The position numbers were made by a program, and so were the translations under genes. From Bacillota bacterium (GTDB lineage: Bacteria; Bacillota; Limnochordia; Darwinibacteriales; Darwinibacteriaceae), in contig JAAYSR010000019.1 of assembly GCA_012518325.1 (NCBI GenBank), forward strand, positions 1 through 18,283: DNA of 18,283 nucleotides. The letters run 5' to 3'. The stretch's first letter is position 1, and each line of letters opens with the position of its first letter. Shown piece by piece: positions 6,876-14,554 of the stretch. The notes under the pieces are model-generated. The model saw only the letters and a program-made list of their open reading frames with translations, was not told where the DNA came from and ran no database searches.

Positions 6876-7706
6876 ATGCTCTATATCTGTCCTACCCCCA
6901 TCGGGAACTTGGAGGACATAACGCTAAGGACACTAAGAGTTTTGCAGGAAGTTGATCTGGTTTTGGCGGAGGATACCCGCCATACCGGTCAACTTTTTCA
7001 TCATTTTCAGATCAGCAGGCCCCTGGAAAGCCTTCATGAACACAACGAACAGGAAAAGACAGAGCGTATTCTGGAGCTTTTGCGGCAGGGCAGGAAGATC
7101 GCGCTTGTTTCTGATGCCGGCATGCCGGGAATTTCGGATCCCGGCGGCCTGTTGATCCGGGCGGTAATCGAGGCAGGTCTGCCCCTGGAGGTGCTGCCGG
7201 GGGCCAACGCAGCCTTGGTGGGCTATCTGCAAAGCGGCTTTGTCAGTCCTCACTTTCTCTTCTACGGGTTTCTGCCCCGGCGCAAAAAGGAGCGGATTGC
7301 GGCACTGGAGGCGCTGAAGGGGCTGAGCTTTCCCGTCATCTTCTACGAAGCGCCCCACAGGCTCGTGGCGATGCTGGAGGATCTGTTGGCTGTCCTGGGG
7401 GATCGCCGGATCAGTGTTTCCCGGGAGCTTACCAAGAAGTTTGAAGAAACGCGGCGGGGCAGAATCAGTGAACTGATCGCCCACTTTAGCGAAGAGCGTC
7501 CCCGGGGAGAGTTCGTGCTGACTGTCGCGGCCGGTGAGGCTGCTGAACCTGAAGAAAAAGACGAAGACGATATTCTTCGCCTGTTAGAGCACCTGTTGGC
7601 CAGCGGTTTGAGTCGCCGAACAGCGGTGCAGCAGGTCAGTGAAAAATATCGCCTTCCCAAAAATCTAGTTTATGAGCTGGCCTTAAGAATTAATCCTGAA
7701 GGCTAG
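6876..7706 (+). CDS. rsmI: 16S rRNA (cytidine-1402 2'-O) methyltransferase
   Basis: Uses S-adenosylmethionine to 2'-O-methylate C1402 in the ribosomal P site. The 276 residues show the tetrapyrrole-methylase-like fold: YICPTPIGNLEDITLR (3-18), LAEDTRHTG (30-38), the SAM-binding SDAGMPGISDPG (79-90), LPGANAAL, and FYEAPHRL. AAGGGTGA (6862-6869) lies 6 nt upstream of the ATG. It is the last gene of the plus-strand run. Its 3' end overlaps the 3' end of the convergent abrB by 17 bp, with no visible terminator between them. Confidence 0.96.
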   Translation: MLYICPTPIGNLEDITLRTLRVLQEVDLVLAEDTRHTGQLFHHFQISRPLESLHEHNEQEKTERILELLRQGRKIALVSDAGMPGISDPGGLLIRAVIEAGLPLEVLPGANAALVGYLQSGFVSPHFLFYGFLPRRKKERIAALEALKGLSFPVIFYEAPHRLVAMLEDLLAVLGDRRISVSRELTKKFEETRRGRISELIAHFSEERPRGEFVLTVAAGEAAEPEEKDEDDILRLLEHLLASGLSRRTAVQQVSEKYRLPKNLVYELALRINPEG

Positions 7707-7929
7707 CCCGGCAGTTCTGGCAAATGCCCTTATTCTTGAAGTCGTCGACGTTCTCGTCGGAACCGCAGAATATGCAAACCAGAGACGATTTGCGCAGAAC
7801 GATTAAATCGTCCTGTACATAAATCTCCAGGGGATCTCGCTCTCCAATGCCCAGTGTGCGGCGTAGTTCGATGGGCAGTACAATGCGGCCTAGATCATCT
7901 ACTTTGCGAATTATTCCAGTGGATTTCAT
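7690..7929 (-). CDS. abrB: AbrB-family transition-state regulator
   Basis: A 79-residue DNA-binding protein. The N-terminal swapped-hairpin AbrB domain (MKSTGIIRKVDDLGRIVLPIELRRTLGIGERDPLEIYV, described here as residues 1-38) is nearly canonical. The C-terminus carries two CxxC pairs in CIFCGSDEN...GICQNC, as in clostridial AbrB proteins and unlike B. subtilis AbrB. ATG 7929 follows GGAGGGTGA, so the longer upstream frame is not used. The gene lies opposite rsmI and before metS, as abrB does in B. subtilis, and has its own promoter (7970-7998). AbrB proteins typically repress post-exponential and sporulation genes and autoregulate. A SpoVT or Abh-like paralogue role is possible. Confidence 0.93.
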   Translation of the reverse strand: MKSTGIIRKVDDLGRIVLPIELRRTLGIGERDPLEIYVQDDLIVLRKSSLVCIFCGSDENVDDFKNKGICQNCRASLQD

Positions 7930-7969
7930 GATCACCCTCCTCATATAATAGTACTTGTCAACGACCTTA

Positions 7970-7998
7970 ATTATACTTGTTTTGGAAGATGACGTCAA
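7970..7998 (-). promoter_or_regulatory. Sigma-A promoter of abrB
   Basis: On the minus strand there is TTGACG (7998-7993), a 17-bp spacer and a perfect TATAAT (7975-7970). The leader to the abrB ATG is about 35 nt. It is AT-rich and contains a second TTGACA (7962-7957), which is too close to the start codon to serve as a -35. AT-rich leaders of this kind are typical AbrB autoregulation targets. Confidence 0.9.
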
Positions 7999-8028
7999 TT
8001 TTTGACAGTACAAATTTTGGAGAGCGTT

Positions 8029-8850
8029 CTAGTAGGAGCGCGGTGCGTTTTTCAGACATTCCCTGAGTGTATCTCCGCGCAGTCCTACCCGGGTGGATTC
8101 CAGTGTTAAGATGTCGTGGGGCTGAACATTTCCCAAGTTGACATTGGGTCCGAGGCGGACGAGGAGATAGTTGTGCTGGCTTGTCTGGGGAGCTTCAATG
8201 ATCAGGTGACTGTGGTCCTTCACTCCCTCGATTAAAGCCTGAAACAGTTCATCGTTTACTTTCCCTTCAGCATCGTAAATTCCCACGCCTCTGCCCGAAT
8301 CGCGCCCCTCAATAATCACCTTTTCTGCGCCGTTGGCCAGATCTTCGAAGATTTGTTCAATGGCCTGCTCCGGCTGGATTTTCACCGTGGGGTCCTTCTT
8401 CCCGATTTCCGAGAGCACGCCAAAACCTTCCCCTTTAGCCATCCTGATATACTGGGCGCGCTGTTTGCGCGGCAGGTCAATTGTCCCTTCAGAAACTTCC
8501 ACATAGGTAAAGCCCAATTCTCGAGCTCTGTGAAAGAATTCCTTAATGCAGCCCTGATAAACCGCAATCTCAAAAAGAGTGCCCCCTGGATAGACGGCAA
8601 TGTTGTACTCCTTGGCCAAAGCAATCTTGTTTTTCATCAGCTGCGACGGATAAAGTGCTGAACTGCCGAAGGCAACCTTGAGGAAATCAATGTGATCGGC
8701 TGCCATTTCCAACAGGTCCTGGGTCTCCCTCAAGCCCAATCCTTTGTCAATTACCATGGTAATGCCGTTTGAGCGCGGTTTTGCCAGGCGCCTTGTCTCG
8801 GGCAGTGCGACAACCGACTGCCAGGCTCCGTTGCTGGTGGCAATGTTCAT
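8029..8850 (-). CDS. comA: Phosphosulfolactate synthase (ComA family, YitD-like)
   Basis: Adds sulfite to phosphoenolpyruvate to give phosphosulfolactate. This is the first step of coenzyme M synthesis in methanogens; in sporulating bacilli it leads to 3-sulfolactate, a spore constituent. The 273-residue TIM-barrel protein has the family motifs MVIDKGLGL (32-40), IDFLKVAFGSS (54-64), VYPGGTLFEIA (86-96), YVEVSEGTIDLP (116-127) and IIEGRDSGRGVGIYD. AGGAGGGA lies 7 nt upstream of the ATG. It follows the MFS gene by 36 bp on the same strand and is probably co-transcribed with it. The later enzymes (phosphosulfolactate phosphatase, sulfolactate dehydrogenase) are not in this window. This comA is unrelated to the B. 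subtilis competence regulator of the same name. Confidence 0.9.
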   Translation of the reverse strand: MNIATSNGAWQSVVALPETRRLAKPRSNGITMVIDKGLGLRETQDLLEMAADHIDFLKVAFGSSALYPSQLMKNKIALAKEYNIAVYPGGTLFEIAVYQGCIKEFFHRARELGFTYVEVSEGTIDLPRKQRAQYIRMAKGEGFGVLSEIGKKDPTVKIQPEQAIEQIFEDLANGAEKVIIEGRDSGRGVGIYDAEGKVNDELFQALIEGVKDHSHLIIEAPQTSQHNYLLVRLGPNVNLGNVQPHDILTLESTRVGLRGDTLRECLKNAPRSY

Positions 8851-8886
8851 GATACGTCCCTCCTAGGAAATGTGGTCTAGCCTAGT

Positions 8887-10083
8887 TTATTCACTTGAAT
8901 GGGGAGGGGTGATGGACACCAGGGCAATTATTGCAGTAACGGCAGCCAGCGCCGCGCAGCCTAGAAACATGGCCCACTCGCCCAGTTCAATGGCTAGGCC
9001 GAAGGTGGGAGGGCCGATGGCCACACCGAAAAAGCGCACCGTTCCGTACAGGCAGGTGACAATTCCGCGCCGGTCGGTGCCCGCAGCCCCGGTAATGAGG
9101 GAGTTGATGGGCGGGAGGAGAATGCCGATGCTGATTCCGGTAAAGAACAGCACTGCCATGTAGGGAATTAGGTTGTCGAACAGGGGAAGCAGGCCCAGGG
9201 TTAGGGCGGCAACAAGCAGGCCGCCGATGATCACCGGCTTCCAGAGGTATTGCCTGTTACTGAGAAACAGGCCGCTTAAATAGGAGGTTAACGCCATAGA
9301 GAAGACAGGGACAGCCAGGACGAACCCTTTTTTCAAGCCGTAGATCCCGTAGGTGGATTCCAGAACATCTGAGACGTAGCTGAGGACGCCAAAGAGCAGA
9401 AACAGCGCGACCATGCCCACCAGATAGCTGGCAAGGAGCAGCCCGCCCTTGTCCTGAAAGACCTCTTTCAGTTTTCTCCAGTATTCTTTCAGGCTCTCGC
9501 TGGTCTGTTTTTTATGTTTTTCCGGGACAAAAAACCAGGAACCCAGAGCGATAGGAAAGGCCAGCAGGCCGTAGGCAAAAAAGGGGGCATACCAGGAGAT
9601 CAGTGCGATCAGGGAGCCCAGTACCGGGCTCAAGACTTTGCCGAGGCCGTTTGATGCCTCCAAAAGACCGAGGGCCTTGGTACGCTCACTGCTTTGGAAC
9701 GTATCCCCCGTCAGCGCCATGGCCAGCTGGTAAGTTCCGCCGGCTCCGGCACCCTGCACCACTCGCCCCAGTAAGAGAAAGTTGTAGGGGTCGTCCAGCA
9801 GTACAGCTGAAAAACCGCAGATCAGTCCTCCCAAGCCATAGACGAAAAGGGCAGGCACCATAATCACCTTCCGTCCGCAGCGGTCGGAGAGAAATCCGGC
9901 GAAGGGAATCAGAATTCCAGCCGGAACAGAGAAGAAGGTGACAATAAGACCCACCTGAAACTGGGTGAGCCTCATCGCTTGCTTCATCTGCGGGAAAACT
10001 GGAATCAGCATGGAGTTGCCCAAGACCATGACGAAGGGAACTAAGCAGAGAATGGCAAACTGCAGAGCGGTTTTCTTTTTCAT
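8887..10083 (-). CDS. Major facilitator superfamily transporter (DHA1-like)
   Basis: A 398-residue inner-membrane protein with about 12 hydrophobic segments and the MFS motif A between the second and third segments (GFLSDRCGRK, 63-72). The second half carries a matching but degenerate loop. ATG 10083 is chosen because GGCGGAG sits a few bases upstream and homologues start with a short basic N-terminus (MKKK); the in-frame extension to 10158 runs into the metS promoter region. It lies upstream of comA on the same strand. B. subtilis also has an MFS gene (yitG) near yitD, so export of sulfolactate or a related anion is possible, but the substrate is unproven. No clear promoter is visible upstream. 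Confidence 0.88.
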   Translation of the reverse strand: MKKKTALQFAILCLVPFVMVLGNSMLIPVFPQMKQAMRLTQFQVGLIVTFFSVPAGILIPFAGFLSDRCGRKVIMVPALFVYGLGGLICGFSAVLLDDPYNFLLLGRVVQGAGAGGTYQLAMALTGDTFQSSERTKALGLLEASNGLGKVLSPVLGSLIALISWYAPFFAYGLLAFPIALGSWFFVPEKHKKQTSESLKEYWRKLKEVFQDKGGLLLASYLVGMVALFLLFGVLSYVSDVLESTYGIYGLKKGFVLAVPVFSMALTSYLSGLFLSNRQYLWKPVIIGGLLVAALTLGLLPLFDNLIPYMAVLFFTGISIGILLPPINSLITGAAGTDRRGIVTCLYGTVRFFGVAIGPPTFGLAIELGEWAMFLGCAALAAVTAIIALVSITPPHSSE

Positions 10084-10151
10084 CTCACTCCGCCTTTCTT
10101 CCACTGACAGTTGCGACAATATTAGTATGCTTTGCGGTGACAGGCGTACTC

Positions 10152-10180
10152 TTGACAAAGGTTGGGATAAAGGCTAAGAT
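10152..10180 (+). promoter_or_regulatory. Sigma-A promoter of the T-box/metS operon
   Basis: A perfect TTGACA (10152-10157), a 17-bp spacer and TAAGAT (10175-10180). A start near 10187 would give a leader of about 290 nt before metS, which fits the T-box leader that follows. Confidence 0.87.
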
Positions 10181-10186
10181 TTCAAT

Positions 10187-10455
10187 AGCAGAATAAGGAG
10201 CGATGATCGGAAGAGTATACTGAAGGGATTCCCCCCAGAGAGTCAGGGTAGCTGTGAACTGACGGGAGTTTTCAGTGGAAGATGGTCCGGGAGCTGTGGG
10301 TTGAAGTAGCAGTAGGCTCACCGGTAGGTCCCGTTATCGTACCAGAATGAGGCTGTCAGGCAGTAGGCATGTTTGTGCCCTCCGGCAGCGAATTTGGGTG
10401 GTACCGCGTGAGTTGTGCTCTCGTCCCGAGTGGATGCAGAGCATTTTTTATTTTC
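10187..10455 (+). promoter_or_regulatory. T-box riboswitch, methionine (AUG) specifier
   Basis: The leader contains the hallmark T-box sequence AATTTGGGTGGTACCGCG (10391-10408), whose UGGU bulge would pair with the ACCA 3' end of uncharged tRNA. Stem I elements are the AGTA bulge (10214-10217), the distal AGAGAG (10237-10242) and GTGAACTGAC (10254-10263). The specifier region GGAAGATGGTCC presents ATG at 10282-10284, matching methionine and the downstream MetRS gene. The U at the end of the bulge fits the A discriminator of tRNA-Met. A CTCGTCCC-type element (10420-10427) and the terminator follow. Uncharged tRNA-Met would favour the antiterminator and read-through into metS-tatD-purA. The 5' boundary is inferred from the promoter. 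Confidence 0.95.
10416..10454 (+). terminator. Regulated terminator of the methionine T-box
   Basis: TGCTCT (10416-10421) pairs with AGAGCA (10438-10443) across a 16-nt loop, followed by TTTTTTATTTT. The 5' part overlaps sequence needed for the antiterminator, as expected for a T-box switch. Confidence 0.88.
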
Positions 10456-10474
10456 AGGGTAGAGGAGGATACTT

Positions 10475-12391
10475 GTGAGGGAACGTTTCTATGTTACAAC
10501 ACCGATTTACTATCCCAGTGACCGTTTGCATATTGGTCACGCCTATACAACTACTGTAGCCGATTCATTGGCCCGCTGGCATCGCTTTGCCGGCAGGGAC
10601 GTCTATTTTGTCACCGGGTCCGATGAACACGGCCAGAAGATCCAAAGGGCCGCACTGGCCAAGGGTGTTACGCCACAGGCCTACGTTGATGAGATTGTGG
10701 CGTCGTTTAAGCACCTCTGGGAGAAGATGAACATCAGGTATGACGATTTTGTGCGCACCACTGATGACAGACATCACAGGGCGGTACAGGCGGTATTTCA
10801 GAAAATCTACGATCAGGGAGATATTTACAAGAGCGCCTATGAGGGCTGGTACTGTACTCCCTGCGAGACATTCTGGGTGGAAAGCCGACTGGAAGAAGGT
10901 CACTGCCCAGACTGCAAGCGACCGGTAGAGCTGGTCAAGGAAGAAAGCTACTTCTTCAGGCTGAGCAAGTATGCCGAACGCCTGCTGAAGCATATCGAAG
11001 AGCACCCTGAGTTTATTCAGCCGGAGTCGCGGCGCAATGAGATGGTGAACTTTATCAAGGGCGGGCTGGAGGATCTTTGTGTCTCCAGAACCACCTTCGA
11101 CTGGGGCATTCCCGTTCCTTTTGACTCGAAGCACGTGGTTTACGTCTGGTTTGATGCCCTGACCAACTATCTGACCGCACTTGGGTATCCGGACACCGAC
11201 GGTCTGATGGAGGACTGGTGGCCTGCCGATCTGCACCTGGTGGGCAAAGAGATTATGCGCTTCCATACCATTATCTGGCCGATTATGCTCATGGCATTGG
11301 AACTGCCCCTGCCGAAAACGGTCTTTGGCCACGGTTGGCTCCTCTTTGACAGCGACAAGATGTCTAAGTCTAAAGGCAATGTCGTCGATCCTCTGGTGCT
11401 CATCGATGAGTTTGGGGTAGACGCCATCCGTTACTTCCTGATGAGAGAAATTTCCTTCGGCCAGGACGGCAACTTTTCCCGGAAGGCACTGATCGAGAGG
11501 ACCAATGCCGATCTGGCCAACGATCTGGGGAACTTGCTCAATCGCACACTGTCCATGCTGAACCGCTACTTTGACGGTGTGGTGCCTGAACCTGCAGCCA
11601 GCCCCGGCGATGTGGATCAAGCCCTCATCGATCATGCCAACAGACTGGGCAAAGAGGTTGACGACTGCTTGAAGCAGTTCAAGCTCAACGATGCCCTGAT
11701 CAGGATCTGGCAGTTAGTGGGCCGGGCGAACAAGTACGTTGATGAGCGTGCCCCCTGGAACCTGGCGAAACTTGAAGACAAGAGCGAACTGAGCTCGGTC
11801 ATGTATAATCTGGTGGAAACTCTGCGGATAGTGGCCCTTTTGATCAAGCCGTTCCTGCCTGAAACCGGGGAAAAAATGTGGCAGCAGCTCGGCTTGGCCG
11901 GCCTAAACAGCAAGAGCCTGGCTGACGCTGTCTGGGGCCTCTTGCCCGCCGGCACCCAGACGGCCAAGGGAGATCCCATCTTCCCCCGCATAGAAGCGGA
12001 GAAGGAAGAAGAACCTGCTGAAGAGCCTAAGGAGCAGAAGCAGGAGGAGACAAAGCCTGAAGGAGTTCTGATCAGCATTGACGATTTCATGAAGTGCGAG
12101 CTGGTAGTTGCCGAAATTCTGGAGGCTGGGCCCGTCAAGGGAGCAGATCGTCTTCTGAAGCTGCAGGTTGACATCGGCTCTGAAAAAAGGCAAATTGTTG
12201 CCGGCATTGCCAAGCACTACGCTCCGGCAGATTTGATCGGCAAGCGCATCGTAGTTGTCCAGAATCTCAAGCCTGCCAAGCTGCGGGGCGAGCTTTCGGA
12301 AGGCATGCTCCTGGCAGCTACCTCCCCTGACGGAACATTGGAGCTTGTCTCTGTCTCGGAAGCAATACCGGCAGGAAGCAGGGTAAAATAA
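10475..12391 (+). CDS. metS: Methionyl-tRNA synthetase
   Basis: Charges tRNA-Met. The 638-residue protein has the class I signature HIGH (19-22), a connective-peptide zinc knuckle with C127, C130, C144 and C147, and KMSKS (295-299). After a Glu/Lys-rich linker (about 505-530), a C-terminal tRNA-binding (EMAP-II/Trbp111-like) domain occupies 534-638, beginning SIDDFMKCELVV. The single zinc knuckle with four cysteines is the Bacillus/Clostridium-type arrangement. The start is GTG 10475, with AGGAGG (10463-10468) 6 nt upstream. It is under the methionine T-box and is followed after 1 nt by tatD. Confidence 0.97.
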   Translation: MRERFYVTTPIYYPSDRLHIGHAYTTTVADSLARWHRFAGRDVYFVTGSDEHGQKIQRAALAKGVTPQAYVDEIVASFKHLWEKMNIRYDDFVRTTDDRHHRAVQAVFQKIYDQGDIYKSAYEGWYCTPCETFWVESRLEEGHCPDCKRPVELVKEESYFFRLSKYAERLLKHIEEHPEFIQPESRRNEMVNFIKGGLEDLCVSRTTFDWGIPVPFDSKHVVYVWFDALTNYLTALGYPDTDGLMEDWWPADLHLVGKEIMRFHTIIWPIMLMALELPLPKTVFGHGWLLFDSDKMSKSKGNVVDPLVLIDEFGVDAIRYFLMREISFGQDGNFSRKALIERTNADLANDLGNLLNRTLSMLNRYFDGVVPEPAASPGDVDQALIDHANRLGKEVDDCLKQFKLNDALIRIWQLVGRANKYVDERAPWNLAKLEDKSELSSVMYNLVETLRIVALLIKPFLPETGEKMWQQLGLAGLNSKSLADAVWGLLPAGTQTAKGDPIFPRIEAEKEEEPAEEPKEQKQEETKPEGVLISIDDFMKCELVVAEILEAGPVKGADRLLKLQVDIGSEKRQIVAGIAKHYAPADLIGKRIVVVQNLKPAKLRGELSEGMLLAATSPDGTLELVSVSEAIPAGSRVK

Positions 12392-12392
12392 G

Positions 12393-13166
12393 ATGATTGA
12401 CAGCCATGCTCATCTGAATGATTCAGCCTTTGCAGCAGACTTGGAAGAGGTTGTAGCGCGGGCCAAAAGTGCCGGGGTGCACACAGTCATTAATGTGGGC
12501 TACGACCTGGAGTCGTCCCGCCGTGGGCTGGAGCTGGCCGAGAGGTTCCCGGGACTGTGGGCGGTTGTCGGTTTGCATCCCCATGATGCCAGGCTGTGGA
12601 CTGACAGCCTGCATCACTCTATTAAAGAACTGGCCGGACACCCCAAGGTCCTGGCCATCGGTGAAGCGGGACTGGACTACCATTATGACAACTCGCCCAG
12701 GGACAGCCAGCGGGAGGTCTTCCGCAGGCAGCTGGCTCTAGCCCAGGAGCTGAACCTGCCTCTGGTGGTTCATTCCCGGGAGGCGGCCCAGGACACACTG
12801 GATATTATCAGCGAGTATCCGGGCGTTCCCTGCCTTCTCCACTGCTACTCAGGGAGTCTGGAGACTGCGAAGATTTACGAGAAAATGGGACACTTCTTTT
12901 CCTTTGGAGGTCCGATTACATTTAAGAACGCCCGCCGGCTGAGGGAAGTGGCGGCAGGCATCAGCCTCGAGCGCATCCTGCTGGAGACGGACTGCCCCTA
13001 TTTGACGCCGCATCCGCATCGCGGTAAGCGTAATGAACCTGCCCATTTGCCTCTGGTGGCAGAGAAGCTGGCGGAGATTCACGGCTGCACCGTTGAGGAT
13101 GTGGTACGGCAAACCGAGGCGAACACCAGGGAGTTTTTCCGCCTGGCGGACAAGGAGGATTTGTGA
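12393..13166 (+). CDS. tatD: TatD family metal-dependent deoxyribonuclease
   Basis: A 257-residue TIM-barrel metallohydrolase of the TatD/YcfH (YabD) group; E. coli members have DNase activity linked to DNA repair. Metal-ligand motifs are in order: HxH in DSHAHL (H5, H7), GEAGLDYH (E91), VVHSREA (H127), LLHCYSGS (H150) and LLETDCPYLTPHPHRGKRNEP (D200). The ATG follows the metS stop by one base, so the two genes are coupled; the same pairing (metS-yabD) occurs in B. subtilis. The stop overlaps the purA start region. The exact physiological substrate is not known. Confidence 0.94.
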   Translation: MIDSHAHLNDSAFAADLEEVVARAKSAGVHTVINVGYDLESSRRGLELAERFPGLWAVVGLHPHDARLWTDSLHHSIKELAGHPKVLAIGEAGLDYHYDNSPRDSQREVFRRQLALAQELNLPLVVHSREAAQDTLDIISEYPGVPCLLHCYSGSLETAKIYEKMGHFFSFGGPITFKNARRLREVAAGISLERILLETDCPYLTPHPHRGKRNEPAHLPLVAEKLAEIHGCTVEDVVRQTEANTREFFRLADKEDL

Positions 13167-14446
13167 TGACCGTTGTTGCGTTGGTTGGCACCCAGTGGGG
13201 TGATGAAGGCAAGGGGAAGATTACGGACGTGCTTGCTTCCAGGGCTGATGTAGTCGCCCGCTACCAGGGCGGAAACAATGCGGGCCATACAGTTGTCGTT
13301 GGGGAGAACACCTACAAGCTGCATCTGGTTCCTTCGGGAATCTTCTATGCAGGAACCACCTGCCTGATCGGAAATGGCGTAGTGGTGGACCCGAAGGTGC
13401 TTTGCGAAGAGATCAGCTACTTGCATCAGCAGGGGATTTCCACTGCCGATCTCTATGTCAGCGAAAAGGCCCATGTGATCATGCCTTACCACAGGGTGCT
13501 GGACCGCTTGGAGGAAGGGCAGCGCCTGCGCAAGATCGGCACTACGGGCAGGGGCATTGGACCCGCCTACGTAGACAAGTACATGCGCATGGGAATCCGT
13601 ATGCTTGACCTGAGAAGCAGGGAGTCGCTGGAACGGGCCCTCGATCAGGTACTGCCCCTGAAGAACCAGCTGTTGCAGAAGATCTACGATCATCCAGGTT
13701 TTGACAGGGATGAACTGGTTGAAGAATACCTGGCCTACGGCGAGGCCATTGTGCCCCTCTTGGCCGACACCTCTCTTTTGATCGACCAGGCGCGGCAGCG
13801 CGGGGAAGACATACTCTTGGAAGGCGCCCAGGGAACGCTCCTTGATGTGGACCACGGCACCTATCCCTTTGTTACCTCTTCGAACCCTACTGCCGGAGGC
13901 GCGGCGCCCGGCGTCGGCATCGGGCCTAATCAGATTGATCAGGTCATCGGCGTGGTTAAGGCCTACACCACGAGGGTAGGCGAGGGTCCCTTCGTGTCTG
14001 AACTCCAGGATGCCACTGGCGATCTGATTCGGGAACGGGGCAGGGAGTTTGGCACAACCACCGGGCGGCCGCGGCGCTGCGGCTGGTTTGACGCTGTACT
14101 TGTCCGTTACTCGGTCCGGGTCAACGGCCTCACAGGCCTAAGCCTCACTCTCCTCGATGTGCTGGATGCCCTGGAGAACGTTCAGGTCTGTGTTGCCTAT
14201 GAATACCGCGGTAGGCGGCTGGAGCATTTACCTGCCGATCTGGAGATGCTCAAAGAGTGCAAGCCGATTTATGAGACGCTGCCGGGCTGGCAGGAAGACA
14301 TCACTGGGGCGAAGAGCTTTGCCGACTTGCCTCAGCGGGCCCAGGAATACCTGAAGTTCCTCGAAAAGCAGGTGGGCTGCCCCATTCAGATTGTTTCGGT
14401 AGGACCGCGGCGCGATCAGACAATTATTCTGCGGCAGGTTTTTTGA
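13166..14446 (+). CDS. purA: Adenylosuccinate synthetase
   Basis: Converts IMP and aspartate to adenylosuccinate with GTP, the first committed step to AMP. The 426 residues include GTQWGDEGKGK (8-18, catalytic D13), GNNAGHT (36-42, H41), IGTTGRGIGP (124-133), EGAQGTLLDVDHGTYPFVTSS, TTTGRPRRCGWFD and the C-terminal VGPRRDQTI. ATG 13166 is favoured over the GTG at 13163 because AAGGAGG (13152-13158) lies 7 nt from it and 4 nt from the GTG. It overlaps the tatD stop by 1 bp (TGATG) and has no promoter of its own that I can see. Unusually, it seems to depend on the metS T-box transcript. A strong terminator follows. Confidence 0.97.
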   Translation: MTVVALVGTQWGDEGKGKITDVLASRADVVARYQGGNNAGHTVVVGENTYKLHLVPSGIFYAGTTCLIGNGVVVDPKVLCEEISYLHQQGISTADLYVSEKAHVIMPYHRVLDRLEEGQRLRKIGTTGRGIGPAYVDKYMRMGIRMLDLRSRESLERALDQVLPLKNQLLQKIYDHPGFDRDELVEEYLAYGEAIVPLLADTSLLIDQARQRGEDILLEGAQGTLLDVDHGTYPFVTSSNPTAGGAAPGVGIGPNQIDQVIGVVKAYTTRVGEGPFVSELQDATGDLIRERGREFGTTTGRPRRCGWFDAVLVRYSVRVNGLTGLSLTLLDVLDALENVQVCVAYEYRGRRLEHLPADLEMLKECKPIYETLPGWQEDITGAKSFADLPQRAQEYLKFLEKQVGCPIQIVSVGPRRDQTIILRQVF

Positions 14447-14461
14447 GATCAGCGCAGGTCA

Positions 14462-14492
14462 ATGGGAGGGTTGGCAGACCCTCCCATTTTTT
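14462..14492 (+). terminator. Intrinsic terminator after purA
   Basis: ATGGGAGGGT (14462-14471) pairs with ACCCTCCCAT (14478-14487) across a 6-nt loop, followed by a T run (14487-14492). A 10-bp perfect stem with a U tract marks the end of the metS-tatD-purA operon. Confidence 0.95.
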
Positions 14493-14507
14493 ACGGGCAT
14501 TATTCCA

Positions 14508-14516
14508 TGTTATAAT
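14508..14516 (+). promoter_or_regulatory. Extended -10 promoter of the sensor kinase gene
   Basis: TGTTATAAT (14508-14516) is an extended -10 (TGn plus a perfect TATAAT) and lies 38 bp upstream of the kinase start. No good -35 sits at 17 bp; that place is taken by the T run of the purA terminator. A TG-extended -10 can work with a weak -35. Confidence 0.65.
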
Positions 14517-14554
14517 ATTGGTGACCCGACTGATTCTGCACCGGAGGGATGTTC

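Noticed and set aside
7957..7962. TTGACA close to abrB taken as a second promoter
   Set aside because: The -10 at the proper spacing would fall in the abrB ribosome binding site; a better promoter lies at 7970-7998.
10565..11635. Long open frame (356 codons) on the minus strand inside metS
   Set aside because: It lies wholly antisense to a canonical MetRS with all motifs intact, has no recognisable domain, and long antisense frames are common in such GC-rich codon usage.
13079..13855. Open frame of 258 codons on the minus strand across tatD and purA
   Set aside because: It is antisense to two conserved enzymes and its translation shows no family motif.
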